Source: an uncultured bacterium
GTDB taxonomy: Bacteria; Actinomycetota; Coriobacteriia; Coriobacteriales; Coriobacteriaceae
Assembly: GCA_905214525.1 (NCBI GenBank)
Contig: CAJMMN010000014.1
Coordinates: forward strand, 1 to 58,521
Direction of reading: 5' to 3'
DNA length: 58,521 nucleotides
Part shown: one piece after another, positions 44,101-52,710 of the stretch
Numbering within the stretch: the stretch's first letter is position 1
How the letters are laid out: every line of letters begins with the position of its first letter
The notes under the pieces: model-generated
What the model saw: the letters and a program-made list of their open reading frames with translations, nothing else
Told to the model about the DNA's origin: nothing
The model's database searches: none
Translations under genes and position numbers: made by a program

Positions 44101-46188
44101 ATGGCCGAACTTACTGACCGCTTCGGGACCATGGTGTTCTCTGAGGAAGTCATGAAGGACTACCTCCCCAAGGACATTTGGAAGCGCCTTGCTGCAACCC
44201 TCGAGGACGGTGAGCCGCTCGACCTGGATGTGGCCAACGCCGTTGCCCACGCCATGAAGGTCTGGGCCATCTCCAAGGGCGCGACGCACTACGCGCACTG
44301 GTTCCAGCCGCTTTCGGGCATTACTTCCGAGAAGCACGACAGCTTCCTCGAGCCCAACCACGACGGCACCGCCATTACCAAGTTTACGGGCAAGAACCTC
44401 ATTCAGGGCGAGCCGGACGCCTCCAGCTTCCCCAACGGCGGCCTGCGCGCCACCTTCGAGGCCCGTGGCTACACCGCTTGGGATCCCACCAGCCCCGCCT
44501 TTATCAAGGACGATGTCCTGTGCATCCCCACGGCTTTCTGCTCCTACACGGGCGAGGCCCTGGACAAGAAGACCCCGCTGCTGCGTTCCATGACTGCGCT
44601 CTCGCGTGAGTCCAAGCGCGTTTTGGCGCTGTTTGGCAAGACCCCCAAGAAGGTCGTTCCTTCCGTGGGCGATGAGCAGGAGTACTTCCTGATCAAGAAG
44701 GACGCTTACCGCAAGCGCAGGGACCTGGTCATCACCGGTCGCACCCTCTTTGGCGCTGCCCCCTGCAAGGGCCAGGAGCTCGAGGAGCACTACTTTGGCG
44801 CTATCCGCCCCACCGTCTCGGCCTATATGAAGGACCTGGACGATGAACTGTGGGCGCTTGGCATTCCTGCCAAGACCAAGCACAACGAGGTCGCTCCCTG
44901 CCAGCATGAGCTCGCTCCTGTCTATGGCGAGGTGAACGAGGCCATCGACCAGAACCTGGTCATGATGGAGAAGATGAAGCTCATCGCCTCCCGTCACGAC
45001 TTGGTCTGCCTGCTGCACGAGAAGCCCTTTGAGGGCATCAACGGTTCGGGCAAGCACAACAACTGGTCGCTTGGCACCGAGTCCGAGAACCTGCTCGACC
45101 CGGGCGACACCCCGCTCGACAACCTGCAGTTCATCGTCTTCCTCACCGCGGTGATCGAGGCCGTCGATAACTATCAGGAGCTCCTGCGTGCCTCCGTTGC
45201 CTCGGCCGGCAACGATCATCGTCTGGGCGCCAACGAGGCTCCTCCGGCGATTATGTCCATCTTCCTGGGCGACCAGCTTACCGAGGTCGTCGAGAAGATC
45301 ATCGATGGCAAGGCTTCCGTCCATGCCACGCGCGGCGTGCTCGACCTGGGCGCCGATACCCTGCCCAAGCTGATGCAGGACAACACCGACCGCAACCGCA
45401 CCTCCCCGTTTGCCTTCACCGGCAACAAGTTCGAGTTCCGTGCCTGCGGCTCCGAGCAGAACGTCTCCGACTCCAACCTGGTGCTCGATGCCGCCGTGGC
45501 CAAGTCGCTCAAGTCCTTCGCCGACGCACTCGAGGGTACGCCCGAGGATAAGTTCCAGGACGCCGCGCTCGAGTACTGCAAGAAGGTGCTGACCGATCAC
45601 CAGCGCATCCTGTTCTCCGGCGACGGTTACTCCGACGAGTGGCCCATCGAGGCCGAGAAGCGCGGCCTTGCCAACAACAAGACCACGGCCGACGCTCTTC
45701 CCGCCTTTGTTTCCGATAAGGCTATCGCGCTCTTTGAGGAGACGGGCGTCCTGACCAAGGCCGAGGCTCAGTGCCGCTATGACTGCAAGCTCGAGAAGTA
45801 CAACAAGCTCATGAACATCGAGGCCACCACGATGGTTCGCGAGGCGCGTCGTACCTATCGTCCGGTCATTACCGCCTATGCCACCAAGGTCGCTAAGGGC
45901 CTTGAGACTATTCGTGCCGCCGGTGCTGAGGCCGCCATGCAGTGCGAGCAGAACACGCTCAACAAGCTCTGCAACGGCATCACCGCCATCAACGACTCCA
46001 TCAAGGCGCTCGACGCCGTACATCAGAAGGCCGAGGCTCTCGATGGCCAGGAGCAGGCCAACGTGTACGCGCACGAGGTCGTTCCTGCTATGGATACGCT
46101 GCGCGCCGCCGTGGATGCCATGGAGGAGATCGTGGCAGCCGACTACTGGCCGGTTCCGACCTACGACGACATCCTGTTCTACGTGTAG
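44101..46188 (+). CDS. glnN: Glutamine synthetase, type III
   Basis: A 695-residue glutamine synthetase of the long GSIII class, which joins ammonia to glutamate using ATP and forms double hexameric rings. Hallmarks: THYAHWFQPLSG near residue 60, VGDEQEYFLI, KHNEVAPCQHELAPVYGEVN (metal and substrate glutamates), GSGKHNNWSLGT, and SVASAGNDHRLGANEAPPAI. The C-terminal helical extension is typical. ATG 44101 has AAGGGAG seven bases upstream; the frame from 44038 lacks a site. It appears to be a single-gene unit with a structured leader and a terminator. Confidence 0.95.
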   Translation: MAELTDRFGTMVFSEEVMKDYLPKDIWKRLAATLEDGEPLDLDVANAVAHAMKVWAISKGATHYAHWFQPLSGITSEKHDSFLEPNHDGTAITKFTGKNLIQGEPDASSFPNGGLRATFEARGYTAWDPTSPAFIKDDVLCIPTAFCSYTGEALDKKTPLLRSMTALSRESKRVLALFGKTPKKVVPSVGDEQEYFLIKKDAYRKRRDLVITGRTLFGAAPCKGQELEEHYFGAIRPTVSAYMKDLDDELWALGIPAKTKHNEVAPCQHELAPVYGEVNEAIDQNLVMMEKMKLIASRHDLVCLLHEKPFEGINGSGKHNNWSLGTESENLLDPGDTPLDNLQFIVFLTAVIEAVDNYQELLRASVASAGNDHRLGANEAPPAIMSIFLGDQLTEVVEKIIDGKASVHATRGVLDLGADTLPKLMQDNTDRNRTSPFAFTGNKFEFRACGSEQNVSDSNLVLDAAVAKSLKSFADALEGTPEDKFQDAALEYCKKVLTDHQRILFSGDGYSDEWPIEAEKRGLANNKTTADALPAFVSDKAIALFEETGVLTKAEAQCRYDCKLEKYNKLMNIEATTMVREARRTYRPVITAYATKVAKGLETIRAAGAEAAMQCEQNTLNKLCNGITAINDSIKALDAVHQKAEALDGQEQANVYAHEVVPAMDTLRAAVDAMEEIVAADYWPVPTYDDILFYV

Positions 46189-46217
46189 GGCGTAACTGAC
46201 ATATCGTCACGGTATTG

Positions 46218-46256
46218 AGCCGGGGTCCGCATCGCGCGGGCCCCGGCTATTTGTTT
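46218..46256 (+). terminator. Terminator of glutamine synthetase
   Basis: AGCCGGGGTCCGC (46218-46230) pairs with GCGGGCCCCGGCT (46236-46248), one wobble, then ATTTGTTT. Confidence 0.85.
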
Positions 46257-46285
46257 GCGAAGGACGCTTTGGAGTCCGTTTTGCC

Positions 46286-46337
46286 GCCGATTTGCCGGGA
46301 TCCGCACCCTGTCGGGTTCGAATCCCGGCATATCGGT
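46286..46337. repeat. Imperfect palindrome with a T-arm-like loop
   Basis: GCCGATTTGCCGGGAT (46286-46301) pairs with ATCCCGGCATATCGGT (46322-46337), one mismatch and one wobble. The right part contains GGTTCGAATCCC, which looks like a tRNA T-arm but has no tRNA around it. Confidence 0.6.
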
Positions 46338-46343
46338 AGCAAA

Positions 46344-46372
46344 AAGCCCGCTACCGAATTGGTAACGGGCTT
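46344..46372 (-). terminator. Terminator of tRNA-Glu
   Basis: AAGCCCG (46344-46350) and CGGGCTT (46366-46372), with TACC/GGTA extending the stem. On the minus strand the T run TTTTT follows, so it fits the tRNA. Confidence 0.8.
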
Positions 46373-46383
46373 CTCAGATTTTG

Positions 46384-46460
46384 TGGTGCCCCCAGCGGGA
46401 TTCGAACCCGCGATATCCACCTTGAAAGGGTGGCGTCCTTGGCCGCTAGACGATGGGGAC
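46384..46460 (-). tRNA. tRNA-Glu (anticodon UUC)
   Basis: On the minus strand GTCCCCA and TGGGGGC form the acceptor stem, and CCA is encoded. The anticodon stem CCACC/GGTGG encloses CTTTCAA with anticodon TTC. The T-arm is GCGGGTTCGAATCCCGC. It is the only complete tRNA I find in the window. Confidence 0.96.
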
Positions 46461-46518
46461 AGCGGGGAAGAGTATAGCAGACTTTTTTGCCGGCGCGTAT
46501 ATCGTTGGCAAACTGGAA

Positions 46519-46553
46519 AACCACCACAAAGGTACCTGTCCCCTTTGTGGTGG
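46519..46553. repeat. Palindromic repeat, family B copy
   Basis: CCACCACAAAGG (46521-46532) pairs perfectly with CCTTTGTGGTGG (46542-46553) around TACCTGTCC. It is the reverse orientation of the core at 1483-1515. It ends eight bases before the stop codon of the next gene. Confidence 0.85.
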
Positions 46554-46560
46554 TGGGGTG

Positions 46561-48738
46561 CTAGGGGAGGAGCTTCATGGCGGCGTCGTGGGCGGCGTGC
46601 TCGTAGTTGTCGTCGAGGGACTTAAGCGGTAACAACGACATGGCCTGTGCGTCGCCGCGGCGCTCGAGGGCGTGGGCGATCAGCCAGTCGGCGAGCTCGG
46701 GGTTCTTGGGCAGTGCCGGTCCATGCAGGTACGTGCCGATGACGCCCTTGTAGATGAGGCCCTCAAAGCCATCGTCGCCGTTGTTGCCGGTACCCGTGAC
46801 GACGGACGTTCCGAGCGGCGTGGCCTCTGCATCGAGCAGGGTACGGCCGCCGTGGTTCTCGAATCCCACAAAGGGCTCGGGTGCCAGGTCGGTCTTGACG
46901 GCGACGTTGCCGATCAGGCGGTCGGAGCCGCGCACGGTCTCGGCGGCAATGACGCCCAGGCCATCGATGCGATTCTCGCCCATATAGTACGAACGGCCGA
47001 GCAGCTGATAGCTGCCGCAGATTGCGAGCAGCGAGCCGCCGTCCTCAACATAGGCCGCGACCTTGTCTTTTTGAGCGAGCAATTCATGTGCCACAGCCAA
47101 CTGGTCGCGGTCGGAGCCACCGCCCATCATGACGATATCGGCGTCGGTGAGATCGAGCGTCTCGCCCATGCGGACCTCCTCCACGCGCACGGGAATGCCA
47201 CGCCAGGCGCAGCGGCGCTCGAGGGCGATGACGTTGCCGCCGTCGCCATAGAGGTTGAGGGCATCGGGATACAGGTAGACGATGCGCAGCGGGCGCGAGA
47301 GCACGACCGGCGCAATATCGGTGGGGACAGCGCTACCATCGGCGCGCGTTACGGCGTGGGAGGCAACCGAGCTCGCATCGGTGCCCTTAAGCCCGTCGAG
47401 CTCCTTGACCAGCGGCGGGAAGGCCGTGTAGTTGGCGACGGCATAGAAAGTGTCACCAGCCTCCTCGTCTGCCACGGCGCCGATCGCCTGCTCGATATTC
47501 GAGATGATGGCGGCGTCGATGCCGGCGTACTTCAGGCGTACCTGCATATCGTGCGCGCGCGTGCCACCGGCAAAGGCGACAAGCCCTGGGGTATCGGCGA
47601 TGCGCTCGAAATCGACGTCGTAGATCCACGAGACATCGTGACCGTCGGCGTCGTTGTCGTTCAGGAAGAAGGCGCAGAGCCTGCCGCCTGCCGTTTTAAT
47701 GGACTGAATCTGGCGATCGAAGCCCACGGGATTTTTGGCCAGGTTTGCCTCGACGGTACGGCCGGCGATCTCCCAGCGGCCCATGCGTCCGCCGGCAGGG
47801 ACGTAGGCATCGAGCGTTGGCTGCAGATGTGCCACGTCCACGCCCAGCTCGCGCGCCGCAAAGAAGGCAGCGGCAACGTTGTAGACCATGTACAGGCCGT
47901 TGTAGCGCGTGACGATGTGCGTTGCAGGTGCGTCGGTATCGGGTCCAAAGTTCAGGTCAAAGCCGTAGCCACTGCAGGTGAGCTCAACGCCTGTCACGCG
48001 ACGGACCAGCGCGGGACGACCCCAACCGCACGAAGGACAATGATAGGCGCCGAGCTGGCCGTACTGCACATAGTCGTACTCCAGCGGCGCGTTGCACTGT
48101 GAGCAAAAACGCGAGTCGCTAATGCGATCGGACTCGGTGCCCGTGGCACCGTCGATGCCAAAGGCGATGCTCGTGTTGGGGACGCGTGCGGCGATCGAGG
48201 CGCACAGCGGATCGTCGGCGTTGTAGATGAGCGTCGTTGCCGGCGAAAGCTCCAGCGCGTGGGCGATGACGTCCTGGGTGTGGTCGATCTCGCCGTAGCG
48301 GTCCAGCTGGTCGCGGAACAGGTTGAGCAGCACAAAGTAGGTCGGCTTGAGCTTGGGCAGGACGCGCACCGTGTAGAGCTCGTCGCACTCAAAGATGCCT
48401 ACGCGCTTGCTGCTGGCTGTTCGCTTAAGGTTGCCGCGCGCCTCGAGCAACGCGCCCACCACGCCCGGCTCCATGTTGTTGCCGGCGCGGTTGCATACCA
48501 CGGTGGCGCCGCCGGCGGCAACGGCATCGGCGATGAGGTTGGAGGTGGTGGTCTTGCCGTTGGTGCCGGTGATCACCACGCTACGGTCAACAAGACTCGC
48601 GAGGTCGCTTAGCAGCTCGGGGTTGATCTTCATGGCGATGCGACCGGGGAGTACGCCGCCCTGGCGTTTGAGGACAGAGCGCAGCCCCCAGCGGGCGATA
48701 TCGCTCGAGGTGCAGGCGAGAGATGAGCGGAAGTTCAT
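46561..48738 (-). CDS. MurT-GatD fusion: lipid II isoglutaminyl synthase in one chain
   Basis: A 725-residue fusion. Residues 1 to about 465 match MurT: Mur-ligase P-loop GTNGKTTT (58-65), a four-cysteine zinc ribbon (CSQC ... CPSC, about 212-236), and the DUF1727 part with NDNDADGHDVSWIYD carrying the conserved catalytic aspartate. Residues from about 485 match GatD, a class I glutamine amidotransferase (CobB/CobQ-like): start LRIVYLYPDALNLYGDGGNV, nucleophile C574 in AICGSYQ and H672 in TYLHGPALP. Together they amidate the D-Glu of the lipid II stem peptide, needed for cross-linking in many Gram-positives. In staphylococci and pneumococci the two are separate genes. ATG 48738 has AGGAA upstream. 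Start and both active sites look intact. Confidence 0.92.
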   Translation of the reverse strand: MNFRSSLACTSSDIARWGLRSVLKRQGGVLPGRIAMKINPELLSDLASLVDRSVVITGTNGKTTTSNLIADAVAAGGATVVCNRAGNNMEPGVVGALLEARGNLKRTASSKRVGIFECDELYTVRVLPKLKPTYFVLLNLFRDQLDRYGEIDHTQDVIAHALELSPATTLIYNADDPLCASIAARVPNTSIAFGIDGATGTESDRISDSRFCSQCNAPLEYDYVQYGQLGAYHCPSCGWGRPALVRRVTGVELTCSGYGFDLNFGPDTDAPATHIVTRYNGLYMVYNVAAAFFAARELGVDVAHLQPTLDAYVPAGGRMGRWEIAGRTVEANLAKNPVGFDRQIQSIKTAGGRLCAFFLNDNDADGHDVSWIYDVDFERIADTPGLVAFAGGTRAHDMQVRLKYAGIDAAIISNIEQAIGAVADEEAGDTFYAVANYTAFPPLVKELDGLKGTDASSVASHAVTRADGSAVPTDIAPVVLSRPLRIVYLYPDALNLYGDGGNVIALERRCAWRGIPVRVEEVRMGETLDLTDADIVMMGGGSDRDQLAVAHELLAQKDKVAAYVEDGGSLLAICGSYQLLGRSYYMGENRIDGLGVIAAETVRGSDRLIGNVAVKTDLAPEPFVGFENHGGRTLLDAEATPLGTSVVTGTGNNGDDGFEGLIYKGVIGTYLHGPALPKNPELADWLIAHALERRGDAQAMSLLPLKSLDDNYEHAAHDAAMKLLP

Positions 48739-48783
48739 GAAGTCGTTCCTAACGTAAATGACATGGTCGTGGCGATTGTGCCG

Positions 48784-49827
48784 TTAAAAGCCGTAACGGC
48801 GCGCAAATTCCTGGGCAAGCTGCGATACGTCTTCGCAAGCGTTGGCCCAGGGGGCAAAGTCGGGAGTATCCGAGATGATGCCGTCGGCCTCCCAAACCGC
48901 CTGGTGCGAAAGGTCCCAGGGGTCGTGCGGTTCGGGCCGGCAGGGAAGGTAGGGCGTCTGATACATGGGGTTCAGCAAAAAGAACGCGCCGCCCTCGCAG
49001 CGGTTTGCAAACTCGCGCAGCGCGCGTGTCGCCGGGCGCATCTTGTTGGTTTTGAACAACAGGATTGTGCGGGCGAGCAGATACCAGGGGGAGTTCTCGA
49101 GGGCATCGGCTCCCATCTGCTCTTCGAGCTGGTGGGCCAAGGCAAAAAAGCCATCTTGGTCTTCCAGGCGAGCGAGGGCGAACAGTACGGTGCCTGCGGC
49201 TCGGGTGGGATAGCCTTCCGCCTTAAGAACGCGGTGGGCATAGTTGGCGGCAGCACGGTAACGAGCGCTCGCCATGCACAGCTGCGAGATGGCCTCGAGC
49301 GTGTGGAGCCACCCGATGAGAGCCGGCTCGCTTACGGTGAGGTCGGCAGCCGTCACACCGTCTGCCAGCACTCTGTTGGCCCAGTAGTGCGGGGTCTCCA
49401 TGTCAAACCCGGGCACGCTTTGCTGCAGATAGTCGGCCGTGGTCGCCTCGAGCTTCATCAGGTCGCCCAGACAGGCGTCGACGGGTGTGTCCGCCAAAAT
49501 GATGGCGAGCAGCTGGGCATCGACAGCCAACCCATCGACGCGGACGATCTTGAGCAGCTCATCGCGCATGTCATCGAACAGGCGGTTGCGCGTCTGCTCA
49601 AACTCCTCGTCGCTTCCCATGTCCTCGATGCGATGAAGCTCGTCGAGCAGGTGGCGGTGAACGCCGGCATAGGACAGCAGCGCCTGGGCGTGCTCGGTCT
49701 GCGCATACTTGTGAGGGTTGACGCTCACGTCGTTATGGACAAGCTCGCGTGCTGCATCGGTGAGTTCGGGGTGCGACGCAACATAGGCGCGCTCCAGGTA
49801 GGCGGGGATGTAGACGCTCGGATCCAT
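48784..49827 (-). CDS. Hypothetical helical-repeat-like protein
   Basis: A 347-residue soluble protein rich in Ala, Leu and Glu, probably all helical. It has TPR-like pairs such as YRAAANYAHRVLKAEGYP and ALARLEDQDGFFALAHQL. No catalytic motif, signal peptide or membrane segment. I cannot assign a function. Its ATG overlaps the stop of the upstream gene (TAATG), so the two are coupled and may form a complex. MurT-GatD follows about 45 bp downstream on the same strand. Confidence 0.75.
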   Translation of the reverse strand: MDPSVYIPAYLERAYVASHPELTDAARELVHNDVSVNPHKYAQTEHAQALLSYAGVHRHLLDELHRIEDMGSDEEFEQTRNRLFDDMRDELLKIVRVDGLAVDAQLLAIILADTPVDACLGDLMKLEATTADYLQQSVPGFDMETPHYWANRVLADGVTAADLTVSEPALIGWLHTLEAISQLCMASARYRAAANYAHRVLKAEGYPTRAAGTVLFALARLEDQDGFFALAHQLEEQMGADALENSPWYLLARTILLFKTNKMRPATRALREFANRCEGGAFFLLNPMYQTPYLPCRPEPHDPWDLSHQAVWEADGIISDTPDFAPWANACEDVSQLAQEFARRYGF

Positions 49828-50903
49828 TAGAGGTCTCCTCCCTTAAACGGCAAGCCCTGCTCGGCCGCCCGCAGGATTCGTTCGTCGATCTGGGAACGCA
49901 CGATATCGCTGGTGGCGACCCAGGCGGCAAAGCTGGCGTTGTCGGGGGCGCCCAGGCCCTCTTGCAGTACCGGCGTCGCCTCGGACAGCGCAAGGACAAG
50001 CTCGTCGGTGGAACCCGGACCCACGTTGACGCGGGCATAGACGCCATCGGGAAACTCGGTTTGAAAGTAGAGCGCCTCGGCTGCGTGCGGGCACGAGCGT
50101 GCAAGGATGCGCAAGTAGTGCTCGGCACCCTCGTAGTCCAGCTCGCGCCAGGTAGCGCTCATCAGCGCGATGAGCGTCCACGGGTCCAAGTCACGCTCCG
50201 CATCCTTGGGACGACGGCGTAGCGGCGTGTTGGCGAGATAGGGGACGGAGTGGGCAGAGCGAAAGCGCTTGAGCTCCTCGGCGGGGTATTCGAGTTTTGC
50301 CATGGCGAGCATCGCGGTGTGGCGGACACCAGCGGGGTCGTTGGGCGCAAAGTCCAAGCTGCGATTTGCGGCTTCGAGCGACATGCGATAGCGGCCGCTA
50401 ATGAGGGCGCGCGATGCCAAGGCGGCAAGCCAGCGCAGATAGGGGCGGCGCGTGAGGTCGCCAGCGGCCTCGCACTCGTAGGGGTCCTGAGCCGAGGCGA
50501 TCTTGAGCGCCAGGTCATGCTCGACTTCATCGCACTTGGACACCAGGTACTGTACGTATTCCTCGTTGGATTCGGCGGTGAGCGCCGTCAGCATGCGCTG
50601 GGCATCCCAGTTGGTCGGATCGAGCGCGGCTGCCTCGCGGAGCATGTTCTCGGCTGCGGCTTCTTCTTGCTCTGCCTGGGCGTCGTCGGGGATAAAGGGG
50701 ATGCGGTAGTCGACAGCCTCGACCACCTTGGCAATGAGGTGCCCGGCGCGGTCGCGGTCGTGCACGATGAGCGGTGCAGGGTTGCGGGTGAATTGTTCCA
50801 TCAGACGCTCTACGGCGGCACCGTCGGTGAGCGGGATATTGTCGCGGCGCAAGGCCTCAAGAACGAGGCGATGGCAATCCTCTTGAATGGGATCGAATGC
50901 CAT
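49827..50903 (-). CDS. Hypothetical helical-repeat-like protein, first of the pair
   Basis: A 358-residue soluble protein, acidic and helical. TPR-like stretches include AAALDPTNWDAQRMLTAL, YRMSLEAANRSLDFAPNDPA and LDYEGAEHYLRILARSCPHA, in which the Asn-Pro or Ala-Pro ends mimic TPR turns. Architecture resembles the downstream coupled gene, though the two do not look like simple duplicates. ATG 50903 has a strong AGGAGG site. No family is recognised with confidence. Confidence 0.75.
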   Translation of the reverse strand: MAFDPIQEDCHRLVLEALRRDNIPLTDGAAVERLMEQFTRNPAPLIVHDRDRAGHLIAKVVEAVDYRIPFIPDDAQAEQEEAAAENMLREAAALDPTNWDAQRMLTALTAESNEEYVQYLVSKCDEVEHDLALKIASAQDPYECEAAGDLTRRPYLRWLAALASRALISGRYRMSLEAANRSLDFAPNDPAGVRHTAMLAMAKLEYPAEELKRFRSAHSVPYLANTPLRRRPKDAERDLDPWTLIALMSATWRELDYEGAEHYLRILARSCPHAAEALYFQTEFPDGVYARVNVGPGSTDELVLALSEATPVLQEGLGAPDNASFAAWVATSDIVRSQIDERILRAAEQGLPFKGGDL

Positions 50904-51403
50904 GGGGCCTCCTTTGCTGCGGTTAGGGTTCAAATGTCTCTATATAAGGTTCTAGTTTACCCGCATGTGGCACACCGGGGGTGCCGCACTTGGACTTGCA
51001 CCTTTGCACCACGAAGACGGATGTCGCACAAATGTCGGCACCTTGGACGACCGAGTGGTATCACGGTGCCGCAAACGGTCGATTTTTGGCGGCGAACGGG
51101 GCACATTTTGGAGGGGCACCGTCCTGCCCGGGATATGTGGTCAACCTTGATAAAACGTTTGCCCAGCTTGGGAGTATGAATGCCCCACAAGGGCCTTCAG
51201 GGATAGAAAAAACGTTTCATCATTGTCGGCTTTAGGTGAATAACTGACCAACCAGAACGGTAGAATAGTGTTTGTCTGAGCGTTGAGACGTTTAGACATC
51301 GCGCATTGTCATCGCCGGCAACGCGCAAAACGGTCCTAACGGAGCCAATCGGGTGCTCCGTTATATACGCAAGTCTAAGAGGGGCTTGTTTAGGAGGCAC
51401 AGT
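50904..51403. other. Long divergent gap before the iron alcohol dehydrogenase
   Basis: No gene is supported over about 500 bp. AAAACGTTT, a near-palindrome, occurs near 51152 and 51209 and could be a regulator site. A TAGAAT box is at 51261-51266 without a good -35. AACGGAGC/GCTCCGTT (51338-51362) is a perfect hairpin in the leader about 40 bp before the gene. Confidence 0.45.
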
Positions 51404-52627
51404 ATGGGACGTTTTACCAATCCTCGCGATCTGTACTTTGGTGAGGGCGCTCGCCACGAGGTGAAGAACCTCAAGGGCAAGAAGGCCATCATCGTTTCTG
51501 GCGGCAGCTCTATGCGCCGCGGCGGGTTCCTGCAGGACGTCGAGAACGACCTTAAGGAAGGCGGTTTCGAGGTCAAGCTGTTCGAGGGCGTCGAGTCCGA
51601 CCCGTCCATCGAGACGGTCATGAAGGGCGCCGAGGCCATGCGCGAGTTCGAGCCCGACTGGATTATCGCCATCGGTGGCGGCTCGCCCATCGATGCCGCT
51701 AAGGCCATGTGGGTCTTCTACGAGTATCCCGAGGAGTCCTTCGATAACATCATCCAGCCGTTCAGCTTCCCCGAGCTGCGTCAGAAGGCTCATTTCTGCG
51801 CCATCTCCTCTACCTCCGGCACCGCTACCGAGGTCACCGCGTTCTCCGTCATTACCGACTACGCCAAGGGCATCAAGTACCCGCTGGCCGACTTCAACAT
51901 CACCCCTGATGTCGCCATCGTCGACCCCGAGCTCACCTACACCATGCCCGCCAAGCTGTGCGCTCACACCGGCATGGATGCTCTGACCCACTGCATGGAG
52001 GCCTACGTTTCCACCTGCGCCTCTATGTTCACCGACGCCAACGCCCTGCACGGCATCCGCGAGATTGTTGAGTGGCTGCCCAAGTCCTATGCTGGCGACC
52101 ATGAGGCCCGTCAGCACATGCACGAGGCTCAGTGCATCGCCGGTATCGCCTTCTCCTCGGGCCTGCTCGGCATCGTTCACTCCATGGCTCACAAGACCGG
52201 TGCTGCCTTCGAGAACGGCCACATCATCCACGGTGCTGCTAACGCTATGTACCTGGGCAAGGTCATCCAGTGGAACTCCAAGGATCCCCGTGCTGCCGAG
52301 CGTTACGCTTACGTGGCCAAGGAGATCCTGCACCTTCCCGGCGAGACCAACGAGGAGCTTATCGCTGCGCTCGTCCAGAAGATCCGCGACCTCAACGACC
52401 AGCTCAACATTCCGCAGTCCATCAAGGATTACGCGAATGGTGGCGTGAAGGTCGACGCCGAGAACCCGCAGATGGTTTCCGAGGAGGAGTTCCTCGCCAA
52501 GCTCCCCGAGATCGCCGCGAACGCCGAGCAGGACGCCTGCACGCCCGAGAACCCGCGTGAGACCAAGGCTGCCGACTTCGAGAAGATTCTCAAGGCCTGC
52601 TACTACGACACCGACATCGATTTCTAA
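51404..52627 (+). CDS. Iron-containing alcohol dehydrogenase
   Basis: A 407-residue group III dehydrogenase, likely reducing an aldehyde to an alcohol with NAD(P)H in fermentation. The nucleotide-binding motif is IIAIGGGSPIDAAKAMW (about 87-103). Metal ligands are expected in TGMDALTHCMEAYVS, IVHSMAHKTGAAF and NGHIIHGAAN. The protein is close to butanol dehydrogenase-like members. ATG 51404 has TAGGAGG upstream. Codon choice is strongly biased (for example GCT/ACC/CTG-rich), suggesting high expression. A terminator separates it from the glycerol dehydrogenase gene. Confidence 0.92.
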   Translation: MGRFTNPRDLYFGEGARHEVKNLKGKKAIIVSGGSSMRRGGFLQDVENDLKEGGFEVKLFEGVESDPSIETVMKGAEAMREFEPDWIIAIGGGSPIDAAKAMWVFYEYPEESFDNIIQPFSFPELRQKAHFCAISSTSGTATEVTAFSVITDYAKGIKYPLADFNITPDVAIVDPELTYTMPAKLCAHTGMDALTHCMEAYVSTCASMFTDANALHGIREIVEWLPKSYAGDHEARQHMHEAQCIAGIAFSSGLLGIVHSMAHKTGAAFENGHIIHGAANAMYLGKVIQWNSKDPRAAERYAYVAKEILHLPGETNEELIAALVQKIRDLNDQLNIPQSIKDYANGGVKVDAENPQMVSEEEFLAKLPEIAANAEQDACTPENPRETKAADFEKILKACYYDTDIDF

Positions 52628-52648
52628 TCGACTCTTGTTATCGTAACG

Positions 52649-52690
52649 AGGGGCTCCGCACGTATCTGTACGGAGCCCCTTTCTTTTTTC
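52649..52690 (+). terminator. Terminator after the iron alcohol dehydrogenase
   Basis: AGGGGCTCCG (52649-52658) pairs with CGGAGCCCCT (52671-52680), then TTCTTTTTTC. Confidence 0.9.
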
Positions 52691-52710
52691 TTTTAGAGAA
52701 TGGGATAGTT

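Noticed and set aside
46286..46340. Second tRNA gene next to tRNA-Glu
   Set aside because: Only a T-arm-like stretch is present; no acceptor, D-arm or anticodon arm can be drawn around it.
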